A DNA stretch of 64,000 nucleotides, taken from positions 156,929,178 to 156,993,177 of the forward strand of contig OX578136.1 in assembly GCA_951213105.1 (NCBI GenBank), given 5' to 3'. This stretch comes from Amaurobius ferox. Its lineage: Eukaryota > Arthropoda > Arachnida > Araneae > Amaurobiidae. The notes beneath the pieces were generated by a model. The model ran no database searches, was not told the origin of the DNA, and worked only from the letters and a program-made list of their open reading frames with translations. Shown piece after piece: positions 13,090 through 25,420 of the stretch. Each line of letters begins with the position of its first letter. Position 1 is the stretch's first letter. Both the position numbers and the translations under genes were made by a program.

Positions 13090-13555
13090 CTTAAAAACCT
13101 TGACAGATCATCTCGGTCCGGAACTCCTGTATTCGACAGTATTTGCATTACATTATATCCAGAAAATATATATTCTATAGTAGATATCAGAAAAATGTCA
13201 TATAATTAAAAGAGCAATACTATCTATAGATGTTCTTAAGAAACACAGTAAGAACCATACCATTTCAATCTGTAGCTGATATCCACTTTATACAGAATAA
13301 AGTTAATATATAGTGTAAAATAGCGGTAATATGGTCTGCAGAAATACAATATATGTATTATTAACACTGTTATAAATGACGTTATGTGTAATATTGATGA
13401 AGGTGTTTAGGATGTTAATGGGATAATTCAACTCATTAAATAATGCTATTTTTTAAACCTTTCTGGTGTTTTTTATATACATAGTTGTGCTTACTTATTG
13501 CCTCCGAAGAAACGTTCAATAGCCTTCAAAATTTTCATAATTGCATATATTATAA
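13090..13555 (+). repeat. Family D dispersed repeat, fragment
   Basis: The marker CTTACTTATTGCCTCCGAAG near 13490 and the upstream GGTGTTTAGGATGTTAATGG match the copies at 25470-25680 and 35880-36010. This copy has at most one degenerate satellite monomer upstream, unlike the large array at 22975. It ends where the ~295-bp array begins. Confidence 0.7.
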
Positions 13556-16500
13556 GAATAGGCGAATACCCTTTGAAAATCAACAGTCTCGCAATAACAG
13601 ACCCCTGAATAATGTAAATTATTTAACAGTTCGCGTTTCACATTTATTCTGCAAATCAAATATTTTGGTGATCAGACCCCCCCCCCCCTAATAAACAAAA
13701 TATTAGAAAACTTAAATTACGCACCTCTTCTTTTCGAACTACCTACCTGTACACCAAATTAAAGTCTCTATCTCATCCCGAAGCAAGTTTTTTATCATTT
13801 CCCCTTTTAAACAGTTTTCTGTGGAGCACACCCATAGATGAACATTTTTGAAAAACTCTGTTGGTCTTGAGTTTTTAATCGATGATTGGCCCACATACCA
13901 AATATCAAGCCTCTATCACATTTAAAAGGAGACATTTTCATTTCTTAGGCAAATTGAAAATTTTAGTGAGCGGCACACCCTACAATAACAAATGTTGGAA
14001 AACTGAAATTGCGCACTTTCTTCCCTTCAAACTATCTACTAGTACACCGAATGTGAAGTCTTTATCATATCGCGAAGCATGTTCTTTCTATCACTTCGCC
14101 TTACGAACTTATTTCTGTGTAGCACCACCTTAAGTGGACATTTTTGTAAAACCGTATTCAACTTGGGTTTTTTATTAAATGATTAGCACATATACTAAAT
14201 TTCAAGCTTCTATTACATTGTAAAGAAGGCGTTTTTCATTTATTCGTCAAATCAAATATTTTTGTGAGCGCACCCCTACAATAGCAAATGCTGGAAAACT
14301 GAAATTGCACACTTTCTCCATTTCCAACTATTTAACTGTACACCAAATTAGATGGCTCCATTTTATCGCAAAGCATTCTTTTCTGTTATTTCACTTTTCG
14401 AACGTTTTGGTGTGCAGAACCCTCCCCCTTAAATATACAGTTTTGAGAAACTCCATTCTTGGGTTTTCTATCAGATGATTCGCCAATATATCGAATTTCT
14501 ATCAAGTTTTTGAGGGGGCGTTTCTCTTTTATTCCGAAAATCAAACATTTTGATGTGCGGCACTCCCTAAAGTAGAAAATATTGGAAAACTGAAATTGTA
14601 CATTTTCGTCCTTCCTTCCAAACTGTTTACCCGTACACCAAATTTGAACTCTCTATCTCATCAAGAAGATTGTTTTTTTTATCAATTCACCTTTCGAAAG
14701 TTTTTCTCTGAAGCACCCCCTTAAACGAACATTTTTATAAAATTATATTCGTCTTGGATGTTTTCACCAAGTGATTAGCCCATATAGCAAATTTCAAGCC
14801 TCTATTAAATTTTAAAGAAGCATTTTCTCAATTATTTGGCAAATCGAACATTTTGGTGTGCTGCACCCCCTAAGAAAAAAATATTGGAAATCTGAAATTG
14901 CTCACTTTCGTCCTGCCGAACGAAATTTAAATACACCAAATTTGAAGTCTCTATCTTTTCGCATAGCATATTTTCTATAATTTCACTTTTCGAACTTTTG
15001 GGTGTGCAAAACCTCTCTTCAGAACATTTTCGGAAAATACGATTTTTCTAGGGTTTTTTTTATGAAACGATCGACCCATGTACCAATTTGCAACTCTCTA
15101 TCTACTTGGAAAGTACCTTAAAAGACGTGACAGACAGACAGACACTTGACAATTAGTATAAACTAGCCGAATACTCGTTGAAAATCAACGGTGTTCCAAT
15201 AAACAGCCCTTGAATAATGTAATATTTTGCATAATTCGCATTTAACATTTATTCGGCAAATCAAATATGTTGGGGTGCAGACCCCCTAAAAAAAGAAAAT
15301 ATTGGAAAACTTAAATTGCGTACTTCTTCCTTTCGAACTATTTACCCGTACACCAAATTAAAGTCTCTATCTCATCGCGAAGCATACAATCTTATCATTT
15401 CCCCTTTCAAACGTTTTTCTATGGAGCACACCCATAAATGAACACTTTTGAAAAACTCTGTTCGTCTTGGGTTTTTTATCAGATGATTGGCCCACATACC
15501 AAATATCTAGCAACTATCACATTTAAAAGAGGCGTGTCTCATTTATTCGAAAAATCGAATATATTGGTGTGTGGCACCCCTAATGTAGCAAGTATTGGTA
15601 ATCTGAAATTGCACACTTTCTTCCTTTCAAACCAGTGCACCAAATGTGAAATCTCTAACCTTTCGCGAAGCATGTTTTTCCATCACTTCACCTTTCGAAT
15701 GTTTTCTGTGTAGCACCCCCTTAATGTACATTTATGAAAAACCGTATTCTTCTTGAGGGTTTTATTAAATGAGTAGTCCGTATATTAAACTTCAAACCTC
15801 TATCACATTGTATAGGAGGCGATTTTCATTTGTTCGTCAAATTGAACATTTTAGTGTGCGGCCCCCATTAAAATAGCAATATATATATATATGTGGGGAG
15901 ACCTCGTAAATGAGTATGCTCATCATACTGCGACAATATACATTTTTGAAAAACTCCATTCTTCTTTGCTTTTCTATCAGATGATTCGTCCATATACCTA
16001 ATATCAAGCCTCTATCACGTTTTAAATCTCGGGGCGTTTCTCCTTTATTCCTGAAATCTAACATTTATGTGTGCGGCACCCCTTAAAGTAAAAAATGTTG
16101 AAAAACTGAAATTGTACATTTTCTTCCTTCAAAACTATCTACTTGTACACCAACATTTGAAATCTCTATCTCATCCCGAAGCATGTTTTTTTATCAATTC
16201 ATATTTTGAACGTATTCCTTTGGAGCAGCCTCTTAAACGAACATTTATGGAAAATTATATTCGTCTTAGTTGTTTTCAACAAATGGTTATTCCATATACC
16301 AAATTTCCAGTCTATCAAATTTTAAAGGAGCCGTTTCTTATTTACTCGGTAAATCGAACATTTTTGTGTGCGGCAACCCCTCGAGCAGAAAATATTGTAT
16401 ATCTGAAATTGCACACGTTCTTCCACCAAATTTGAATTCTCTATCTTATGGCAAAGTATGCTTTTCTATCATTTCACTTTTCGAAAGTTTTGGTGTGGCG

Positions 16501-16720
16501 CACCCATTCTTCAGAACATTTTCGGAGAGTATGATTTTTCAAGGGTGTTTCGACCCATGTCCAAGATTTCAAACATCTGTCTGTTCGGAAAGTGCCTAAA
16601 AAAAGCATGACACACGGACAGACAGACAGATGGACAGACGGACAAACAGACAAATAGACATATAAATGGACAAACAGATAGATAGACAGATAGATGGAAA
16701 GACGGACACTTGGCAATCTA
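13556..16720 (+). repeat. Two-block array of ~295-bp units
   Basis: A unit of about 290-300 bp recurs, marked by GTGCGGCACCCCCTAA-like, ATTGGAAAACTGAAATTG, ACACCAAATTTGAAGTCTCT and CAGATGATTGGCCCACATAC. Unit starts fall near 13675, 13970, 14265, 14557, 14860, then 15275, 15570, 15860, 16070, 16370. The stretch is two copies of a ~1.6-kb block: each begins with CGAATAC...GAAAATCAACGG (13560, 15170) and ends in GACAGACAGACA (15125, 16615). Units within a block are strongly diverged. Short ORFs across it are not genes. Confidence 0.85.
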
Positions 16721-16770
16721 TATAAGTAAAATTGAAAATCTGTGTGTCTGTCTGTTTCTCCCATCATAAC
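16615..16770 (+). repeat. GACA/GATA microsatellite
   Basis: Imperfect (GACA)n and (GATA)n runs with GGAC interruptions at the end of the ~295-bp array. The adjacent TGTGTGTCTGTCTGTTTCTC is a second short run. Confidence 0.85.
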
Positions 16771-17908
16771 GGTAGAACGGCTAAACGGCATTTGATGAAA
16801 TATAGTGAGTAGCCTGGCAATAGACATACTTAAAATTTAGTCCATGATTGGAGTTTCGACGACCAGTGGTTCTCGAGATATTAGTAAAAAACGAAATTTT
16901 TGTTTGTCTCATCATCGCGGGAGAAAGGATGAAACGAATTTAATGAAATATTGCGAATAGACTTGAAATATCCCCCCACAAATTAGCCCAAATTTCGAGT
17001 TTCTAAGACCAGGGGTTGTGGAGATATTAATGAAAAACGAAACTATTTCCTAGGAGTTCTACGCTCTAACTCCGTGGTTTATTCAAACGAAAAGGTTGAA
17101 AATCGTTTGAAAGTGAATTAAAACTTTATCTCCGAGTTTGGTGAGAGATTTTTTGCGCTAATTAGTCATTTTCTGAAAATATGAAATGATTGATACATAA
17201 ATTCAAATGGAAAATCTATTTCCATGGTTTATTTTTCAAAAGCTTTTACTCAAGAATGAAAAGTATAAAGAAATAAAAATGGTTATTTATTTTTGCAGTT
17301 TATGAGGAAAATTCTATCTTATATCGTGTATTTTGATATATATTGGCATATATTTTGATATATATTTACATATATTGGAATCAATTACGGCCTTCTGGTA
17401 TAAAGTTTAGGGGGATTATTGATATTTTCAATTTATTACGTCATCTGGTTTATTATAGCGAAAAGTTTTTAGACTCATATTGTAATACGGGTAATCTTCT
17501 ATTAACACCTTAGCATATTTACTAATCTGCGAAAATATAAGTAGAACGGGTACATATATTCCCATATAAGTTTAGTGCTTTCCTTTTGGCATATATTGAA
17601 ATCAATTAATGTCTTCAGGTTTAAATATTACGGGCTGATTGATATTTTCATTTTATACATGTAATGTCCTAATACAAGTTAGATCTTCTAATACTCGCGT
17701 ACATAAGTAGTACGGGTCCCATACAATTTTAGCGCTTTTATTTTGTATATATTGATTCAATTTCATATTTTTTATAAATTTGCTTACAAAAGGGGCCATG
17801 ATGTTTTATTCTTCAGATCTGCCCGTGAAGATAATTTTGCATAGTGAGATCAGATATTCTTAAATTTCTTTTTAGTAGCAAAAAATTCAATATTTTAACA
17901 GACTATTT
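16771..17908. other. Non-coding DNA with weak internal duplications
   Basis: The motif TTTCGTTTTTCA-type plus strand block (AAAAACGAAA near 16885 and 17030) occurs twice, as does a block with CATATATTGAAATCAATTA-like sequence near 17370 and 17590 followed by TTGATATTTTCA. These look like remains of old repeats. No ORF is supported. Confidence 0.45.
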
Positions 17909-17920
17909 TGACTAACAATG

Positions 17921-18210
17921 TTGTTGTGGAGGAGACCCAGACCGTCCGACCTACCAGAAATGTGTAAGGTAACTGTTTGGACGGCCGGAAATAGCCACCA
18001 AATTTTGACTAGAACCTAGAGAGGGAGGCATCCACAGGGACCGTACCCTCCTTTTCCTACCACCAACCTCCCGGAAGAGCTTACGGATCCACATGTTTAA
18101 CGTGATCGTACTCTGCGTGAACACTGTGGCAGTTTTGGTAGCGGAGGGAATTGAACCCGGGTCTAACGAATACAATTCCCGCACACTAACCACTGGACTA
18201 CCGCGCCTTT
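17921..18210 (-). mobile_element. tRNA-headed SINE, minus strand
   Basis: Same family as 37-323. On the minus strand it starts with GGCGCGGTAGTCCAGTGGTT (A box), has GGGTTCAATTCC (B box), the shared body, and ends in GGTCGGACGGTCTGGGTCTC with a very short CAA tail. The flanks GACTAACAATG (17910-17920) and GATTAACAATG (18212-18222) are target duplications with one mismatch, so this copy is older than the one at 37. Confidence 0.88.
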
Positions 18211-18339
18211 GGATTAACAATGTGATTTAATATAGTATAGAAATTTGCACATGATTGTGAATTTTAAGTTTCTTTATATTATATACTCCGTACGAAGAAA
18301 GGGTATGCTGCTATTTAGTATATTAGCAGGATAGATTTT

Positions 18340-19000
18340 TTTTATCAAATATGCAAGTTTTCATTAATTTTACACTAGCAACTTTAAATTTCATCTCAAA
18401 ATGACCTCCAAAGAATATAAATATATAAACATCTATCATTGGCATGAATATTGATTGTAACATCACAATTTTATTGTTAACTGTGGAAATATTTAAATTA
18501 TATCATTATTGCGACAGATGATTGTGACACACTTGATTAGTTTATTTACAAAAATAAACTGAATTCTCTTAGTGTTGTTTTAAACTACATAAAAATCCAA
18601 TTTTTATTCAGTAAAAGCATTTAAAATTCTAAATTCCCGCTTAATAAGGATTAACAGGGACTATTGATTAGGACTTTTTGAATAATGGTTATTCCTATCT
18701 TTTCTTCAATTGAGAGAGAATTAATAATATTCTCTGCTTATTTTATAAACTATGGAACGAAAGTGCTGCTTTGTTTTCTCTTCAAATTCTTCCCCAAAAT
18801 GTAATGTCCTTTACTTTACAGTATTGCTACCTCTATGCAATTCAGACTCTCATGTAATGTAGAAACCGTTATTTGAATATTATTAAACTGCATAAGCTAT
18901 GTACAGGGAAATATTTTAACCTTATCATTTGTCTGAAATTTAGACATTTAATGACCGGACATTCAGCCATTAATAAACACGTTCATAATATAACTTTTCC
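18340..19000 (+). repeat. Family D dispersed repeat, diverged fragment
   Basis: TCTCAAAATGACCTCCAAAG (about 18395) and the downstream GGGACTATTGATTA match the right part of the family D copies at 25780-26050 and 36110-36250. The left part, with any satellite, is missing. Confidence 0.65.
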
Positions 19001-19274
19001 GTAATAGATTATTGAGAAATTTGCTTTTTCCCAAAATATATTGGATGAAGATTTTGACAGAAATACATGTTTTAAGGCTTATTGAAAACGTTATAAACCT
19101 TTACAGTTAAATGGAGGGTCTTAAAAAAACATACGGAAACCCTCCAGCAAGACCGGACTGTTCCGGACACTTCCTGTTGGCTAATTTTTGGCATCTTAAA
19201 TACTAGGACTTACAATTCACTTTAAATTTATTTTGCTGTAGTAACTTTATTTCATTGCTAATTTATTAAGAGAT
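19001..19274. other. Short non-coding spacer
   Basis: Nothing recognisable apart from AT-rich DNA between family D and the next ACTTTCC-family copy. Confidence 0.4.
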
Positions 19275-20153
19275 TTATTTTCCTTATTATTTTCATTATG
19301 TACAATAATGTATAAGGAAGGTATTGTGACGGGGAAGAGCACGTTTCAAGTGTCCCTGCTCACGAATGGAACATTTTGAGGTGATGTGTGTGTGTGGGGG
19401 GGGGGCGATAACTGACGAACGAATGGACCTATTCAAACGGAATTTGGTACAAAAATCACAATCCGTGAATACTGGGAGCCTATTGTTTTTATATGCAATC
19501 GAATTTTCAGAACCCCCCTAAATTTTCGAGTGAAATTTTGAAAAAATCATCAAAAAATCAAAACCTCTAATAAAGTAACGCAAATAGACATTTCTTATGT
19601 AACTTTTCATTAGAAAACGATTGACATAAATTTTAGACCGTTAGCATGAACCGTTCTCCAGATATTGCAAGTTTTTTTTTTAATTAACAAAAACTTATAT
19701 AAAATAAAAAAAAATATTTCCTATTGAGAAACATGTTCACTTTCCATATGTAATATCATGCGATAAATTTAGTGATATCATTCCCGTGGATCTAGATCAT
19801 TCTATTCATGAAAAAAGATACTTTGAGTAATATTTTTGTATTTGAATTCCAATAGTCATTTATCTGCAATAAGAATAAATTATTTCTCCATCCATAGCGT
19901 TTGGCGAGATTTTGGCGACGAATATGACGGAATGTCGCCAACTTGGTGCTTTTTTAAATGTTACCAAATCAAAGAAAATCTCGCCAAATGGATAAAAATG
20001 ACGCTAATTCAATGGAAATAACGCGTATTTGACGAAAATTCAATATCTTGGAAAAAATGTAAGTATATACTATAAGAATAACCTGTTTTGTTTTTACTGT
20101 AAAAGTAGTATATACATAAGGAAAGTCATGTGCTGCCCACATCAGATTTTTTT
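19275..20153 (+). repeat. ACTTTCC-family repeat, diverged copy
   Basis: Same order of blocks as the copy at 10126, but the left end has an indel, about 30 bp of the TCGAAAATTCGAATT block are missing after GACGGGG, and the TG tract has become TG followed by poly-G near 19390-19405. It ends in CTGCCCACATCAGATTTTTT. Confidence 0.88.
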
Positions 20154-20689
20154 AAAATATAATATCAATGACGACTTATGTTAAACAGCAATTGTATCTG
20201 TTTATAAATGAAATAAGATCGCCAGTCATTGAAATGTGATATTGATTTTTTTTTTCTTTTATATATTCTCGATAAGAACTCATTTCAATAGTTCAAAAAA
20301 TGTAATACAGTCTATTTGATCTTATACTACGTAATACACTCTAAATAAGCGAGCAAGGCGCATGTAATCTGAACACGTGCAATCCACAGAATTTGTTAGC
20401 TTAAACTAAAAAGTATAGTCGCTAAAACTAAGGTCTAGCTTAATTAGAAACTCAGATTCACAATTATCAAACTCATACAGTTTATGTAACTTTCAGAACA
20501 CCTTCCATCCAGGAAACAAAACCGCACTATGATTAATTCAGAATGCAATAAAGAATTTAATTTACCTGACAAGTAAAATTAAGAAAATTAAATACTATCT
20601 CAGCAAATTGGGGAAGACAGAAACATTACATTTTTAATTTCTCATACCATAGAACAGAATATATTATAAACAAAATATTGTTTTTGTGG
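20154..20689. other. AT-rich non-coding DNA
   Basis: No ORF or repeat recognised. Confidence 0.4.
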
Positions 20690-21626
20690 TGCGCGAAAAA
20701 TAAAATTTTATTTATTATTAAATGTAAAGCGCATTTTAACATGGTCGTGAATTACTCGTATTACTGTACTTATTTAATATTGTACATTGCTTTGTTTTGC
20801 CGCTATATAAAACCCTCCAATTATTTTACTTTCGCGCGAGTTTTGTAAAAGAATTATTAATTAATATAATACTAAATGGATATATAAATAGATCACACCA
20901 TTTTAACTTTAACAATTTAACATTTATTAACACATAACATTCTTAAATACTCAATTACAATAATTACTGTGCTTATTAATTACTTAGGAAGATAGCATGT
21001 GAGACCAGTATTAAAATGCCTAAAGTATCTTGATAATCTGTCAATATTTGATTAACACATACCTTCAAATCTGTTTTGTACTTTGTTACCACAAGGTACT
21101 TCGCGATCATATTACTGGAATAGGCTCGAAGTACTTATTCACCACACGTAATTCGACGACCACATTGTATTGCTGGCTCGACACTCGTACTTGTGTCATT
21201 CTCGTAGCCGACACATCTTTCTGAGTTTTGTGCTCCTTGATTTCGAGCTGTTAATCTGTTACATTGTTTGACCAAGTCTATTCATCTTGTTCTTATGTCA
21301 CAGGTTGTGGTTCTCTTCGCCTCCGGACTGTCACTCCCACTTTGCTCTCATTTCCGGCCTTGAGGGTAACTCTACAAGCTTCATCTGAATTGGCTAGTCT
21401 TTTATCCAATGTCGTTCCTTACATTATTTTAAGAATGCGTTCGACCCCTCTGTCTCGAGGCCCCAAAATTTATGAGTTTCTCTGACCTTTGAGTTTACGT
21501 GTCGTAAATACAGGCGTCATCGAGACTGGGGTATTGTTTGACGTTTCAGATACAATAAATTTACTGACATAAAGCTGTCTCACTAATAACACAGCACTTA
21601 GTGTGAGATCTATTTCTGGTCTCACA
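20690..21626 (+). repeat. LTR-like dispersed repeat, longest uninterrupted copy
   Basis: The left part (ACATTGCTTTGTTTTGCCGC, AAACCCTCCAATTATTTTAC) matches the reverse complement of 58700-58850. The middle (TACCTTCAAATCTGTTTTG) matches 28117, and the right part matches 29171-29445 and 420-601. It ends in TGTGAGATC...TGGTCTCACA. An AATAAA precedes the end by about 70 bp, as in many LTRs. No target duplication is clear. This copy carries the uninterrupted version of the site that is full of SINE pieces at 28447-29170. Confidence 0.65.
21330..21485 (+). other. Empty-site homologue of the SINE target
   Basis: CTCCCACTTTGCT at 21334-21346 is single-copy here, between sequences that align with the left flank of 28447 and the right flank of 29170. 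It shows what the target looked like before SINE insertion in the other copy. Confidence 0.6.
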
Positions 21627-21839
21627 GAAAGAATTGTTTATTTATCAGGACTAAAGATCTTGATTTTCTAACGACTTACACGAACATTTATAATTGGAAG
21701 AGGAGGGGGGTGGGGAGCTTTTGAACATTCGATTGCATTTAAAATCTGAAGAGTTGCAGTATTTACTGAGTGTAATAATCGTACCAAATTTTATTTGAAA
21801 ACTCTCGATTTGTTCATAAGATATAGCATCCATAAACTC

Positions 21840-21960
21840 ACGTATAGACACCCACTAATGTACATACATACACATGCACACACATACACAGTACATACAA
21901 ACAGACATGTGCATACATATAGTACGCACATAACATACATGCAGTACGAAAATAACTATA
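21840..21960 (+). repeat. CA-rich/ACAT microsatellite
   Basis: Imperfect (ACAT)n and (CA)n runs. The ORF across them is low-complexity. Confidence 0.75.
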
Positions 21961-21974
21961 TTATATTTGGTAAC

Positions 21975-22082
21975 TATATTATATTTGGGGTATTGTTTGA
22001 CATTTCAGACACAATTTGCTGGCATAAAGCTTTCTCACTAATAACACAGCACTTAGTGTGAGATCTATTTCTGGTCTCACGG
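21975..22082 (+). repeat. Second copy of the LTR-like repeat's 3' end
   Basis: GGTATTGTTTGACATTTCAG through TGTGAGATC...TGGTCTCAC repeats 21530-21625 almost exactly, about 450 bp downstream. Either a local duplication or a second truncated insertion. Confidence 0.75.
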
Positions 22083-22194
22083 TTTTCAAGAAAATTTTCG
22101 ATTTCGAGATACTAAAATATATTTTAAGATCTGTACAAGTCTTGATTATTTTTAAAGCGAAATCCGTCTGTCTGTCTGTCTGTGTGTATTTAAA

Positions 22195-22330
22195 CTTGTT
22201 ATCAAAGATTTTTTTCAAGCCCTTTAAATGAAGAGTGACATGCTGTAATTTTAATCATTTGAACAAATGATACAGATTTTCGCATTTTTTCTTGCAAAAT
22301 TTGCAAAATCTTAGTTTTGGAAGCAAATGT
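22195..22330 (+). repeat. Short dispersed repeat, copy 1
   Basis: The block with CCCTTTAAATGAAGAGTGAC, GATACAGATTTT and TTGCAAAATTT resembles 34200-34305, where the matching words are CCCTTTAAAGTGAAGGGT and AATACAGATTTTTC. Preceded by a (CTGT)n microsatellite at about 22158-22180. Confidence 0.5.
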
Positions 22331-22974
22331 AATATTTATAATATTGCATACTGTATATAAATATCTGCTTTAAATTACGTAACCGTTATTGAACAGACCA
22401 GATCCGCATGCCGTAGAATTGTGGGTATATATGTTTATACATTTAAGAATCTTATATTACTTGTATTTCGAAATCGTAGCTTGTTCAGCCTTTCAATATC
22501 ATCTCTGCTGAGGAACTAACCTCTGTCTCCTGTGTTTCGAAATTCAGTTTCCATATAGCGGTGGATGGACGGATATTGAGAGAAATATGCTTTGTGCAAA
22601 ATGAATTTGGGACAATTTTGCTATTTGCTTTGAAACATATGAAAAGTCAAAATAAATTAGTTGTGCAAAATTTATAAATGCCTATTTATTTTGAAATGTG
22701 TCTTAGCACGTGCTTAAAATAACTAAACATTTAGATGCATGACTTCATATATAGCAGGATCGCATAAATAAATACACATACAAACACTCAGAAAGTTGCA
22801 ACATTATAGGATTAGAAAATGCATGATGTCGGCTATCCTATTTTTCAAGAATTTTTAAAATTCTAGCAATTTATTCGAAATATAAAGCTAAATGTTTCCT
22901 TAATGTCACCAAATAGTCTCCTACCGAAACTTTTGTCTTTCATCTTATTTGCATTCCAAGATATGTGGTAAGTG
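22331..22974. other. AT-rich non-coding DNA
   Basis: No feature recognised. Confidence 0.4.
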
Positions 22975-25420
22975 GCAGATTTATCAAATGTAGTAAAGAG
23001 AGATATAATATATCATTCATATAAGTTCTTTCGAGACATAGTTCTATTCCATAGAATACGTCTATGTGAAAAGTATACATGATATGCTTAATAGTAAAAA
23101 GAAAGAAAATATTCCTATAAGTTCTTTAAAACCATAGTTCAATTCCACAAAATAGGTCTATGCGAAAACTATACATGATATGTTGTAAGTTACAGAACTT
23201 ATCAAATGCAGTAAAGAGAAAGAAAATATCATTCATATACGTCCTTTAGAAACGTAGTTCAATTCAACGGAATACGTATATGTGAAAACTATGCATAATA
23301 TGGTGTATGTTACAGAAATATCAAATGTAGTAAAGAGAAAGAAAATATTCCTACAAATTCTTTAAAACCATTGTTCAATTCCACGGAATACGTCTATGCG
23401 AAAACTATACATAATAAATTGTAAGTTATAGAACTATCAAATGAAGTAAAGAGAAAGAAAATAACATTCATATAAGTTCTTTAGAAACATAGTTCAATTC
23501 CACGGAATACGTCTATGCGAAAACGATGCATAATATGTTGCAAGTTAGAGAACTATCAAATGTATTAAAGAGAAAGAAAATATCATTCATATACGTCCTT
23601 TAGAAACATAGTTCAATTCAACGGAATACGTCTATGTGAAAACTATGCATAATATGGTGTATGTTACAGTAATATCAAATGTAGTAAAGAGAAAGAAAAT
23701 ATTCCCACAAATTCTTTAAAATCATTGTTCAATTCCGCGGGATACGTCTATGCGAAAACTATACATAATATATTGTAAGTTATAGAACTATCAAATAAAG
23801 TCAAGAGAAAGAAAATAACATTCATATAAGTTCTTTAGAAACATAGTTCAATTCCACGGAATACGTCTATGCGAAAACAATGCATAATATGTTGCAAGTT
23901 AGAGAACTATCAAATGTAGTAAAGAGAAAGAAAATATCATTCATATACGTCCTTTAGAAACATAGTTCAATTCATCGGAATATGTCTATGTGAAAACTAT
24001 GCATAATATGGTGTATGTTACAGAAATATCAAATGCAGTAAAGAGAAAGAAAATATTCCTACAAATTCTTTAAAACCATTGTTCAATTCCACGGAATACG
24101 TCTATGCGAAAAATATACATAATATATTGTAAGTTATAGAACTATCAAATGAAGTAAAGATAAAGAAAATAACGTCCATATAAATTCTTTAGAAACATTG
24201 TTCAATTCCACAGAATACGTCTATGCGTAAACGATGCATAATATGTTGCCATTTAGAGAACTATCAAATGTATTAAAGAGAAAGAAAATATCATTCATAT
24301 ACGTCCTTTAGAAACGTAGTTCAATTCAACGGAATACGTCTATGTGAAAACTATGCATAATATGGTGTATGTTACAGAAATATCAAATGTAGTAAAGAGA
24401 AAGAAAATATTCCTACAAATTCTTTAAAACCATTGTTCAATTCCACGGAATACGTCTATGCGAAAACTAAACATAATATATTGTAAGTTACAGAACTATC
24501 AAATGAAGTCAAGAGAAAGAAAATAACATTCATATAAGTTCTTTAGAAACATAGTTCAATTCCATGGAATACGTCTATGCGAAAACTATGCATAATATGT
24601 TGCAAGTTAGAGAACTATCAAATGTAGTAAAGAGAAAGAAAATATTATTCATATGCGTCCTTTAGAAACATAGTACAATTCAACGGAATACGTCTATGTG
24701 AAAACTATGCATAATATGGTGTATGTTACAGAACTATCAAATGTAGTAAAGAGAAAGGAAATATTCCTACAAATTCTTTAAAACCATTGTTCAATTCCAA
24801 GGAATACGTCTATGCAAAAAACTATACATAATATGTTGTAAGTTACAAAATTTATAAAATGTATTAAAGAAAAAGAAAATATCATTTATAATCGTCCTTT
24901 AGAAACATAATTCAATTCCACGGAATACGTCTATGTGAAAACTGTGCATAATATAGTGTATGTTACAGAACTATCAAATATAGTAAAGAGAAAGAAAATA
25001 TTCCTACAAATTCCTTAAAACCATAGTTCAATTCCACGGAATACGTCTATGCGAAAACTATACATAATATGTTGTAAGTTACAGAACTTATCAAATGTAT
25101 TAAAGAGAAAGAAAATAGCATTCATATACTTCCTTTAGAAACATAGTTCAATTCCACGGAATACGCATATGTGAAATAATAAGTTGTAAGTTACAGAATT
25201 ATCAAATGTAGTAAAGAGAAAGTAAATAGCATTGATATAAGTTCTTTAGAAATATAATTCAATTCCACGGAATACGTCTATGCAAAAACTATAATATGTT
25301 GTAAGTTATAGAACTATCAAATGTAGTAAAAAGAAAGAAAGTATCATTCACATAAGTTCTTTAGAAACATATTTCAATTCCACGGAATACATCTATGTGA
25401 AAACTATACTTGAGAAGAGA
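22975..25420 (+). repeat. ~118-bp satellite array with three-unit higher-order repeat
   Basis: About 21 monomers, each with AAAGAGAAAGAAAATA, TTCAATTCCACGGAATACGT and CATAATATG. Three monomer types follow each other in fixed order: one with ATACGTCCTTTAGAAAC and GGTGTATGTTACAG, one with CCTACAAATTCTTTAAAACC, one with ATATAAGTTCTTTAG and TGCAAGTTAGAG. The first type recurs near 23231, 23585, 23939, 24294 and 24648, a period of about 354 bp. Outer monomers at both ends are irregular. The array sits inside a family D copy. Confidence 0.93.

Noticed and set aside
16474..16827. 117-codon minus ORF with a Ser/Val/Leu/Tyr repeat
   Set aside because: It is a translation of the GACA/GATA microsatellite.
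20998..21626. LTR bounded by TGTGAGACCAG and CTGGTCTCACA
   Set aside because: The homology with 58700-58850 extends left of 20998, so the inner TGTGAGACC is not the element's start, and no target duplication flanks these limits.
22975..25420. CRISPR-like array
   Set aside because: Whole ~118-bp monomers are repeated with no unique spacers, and the context is a eukaryotic genome.
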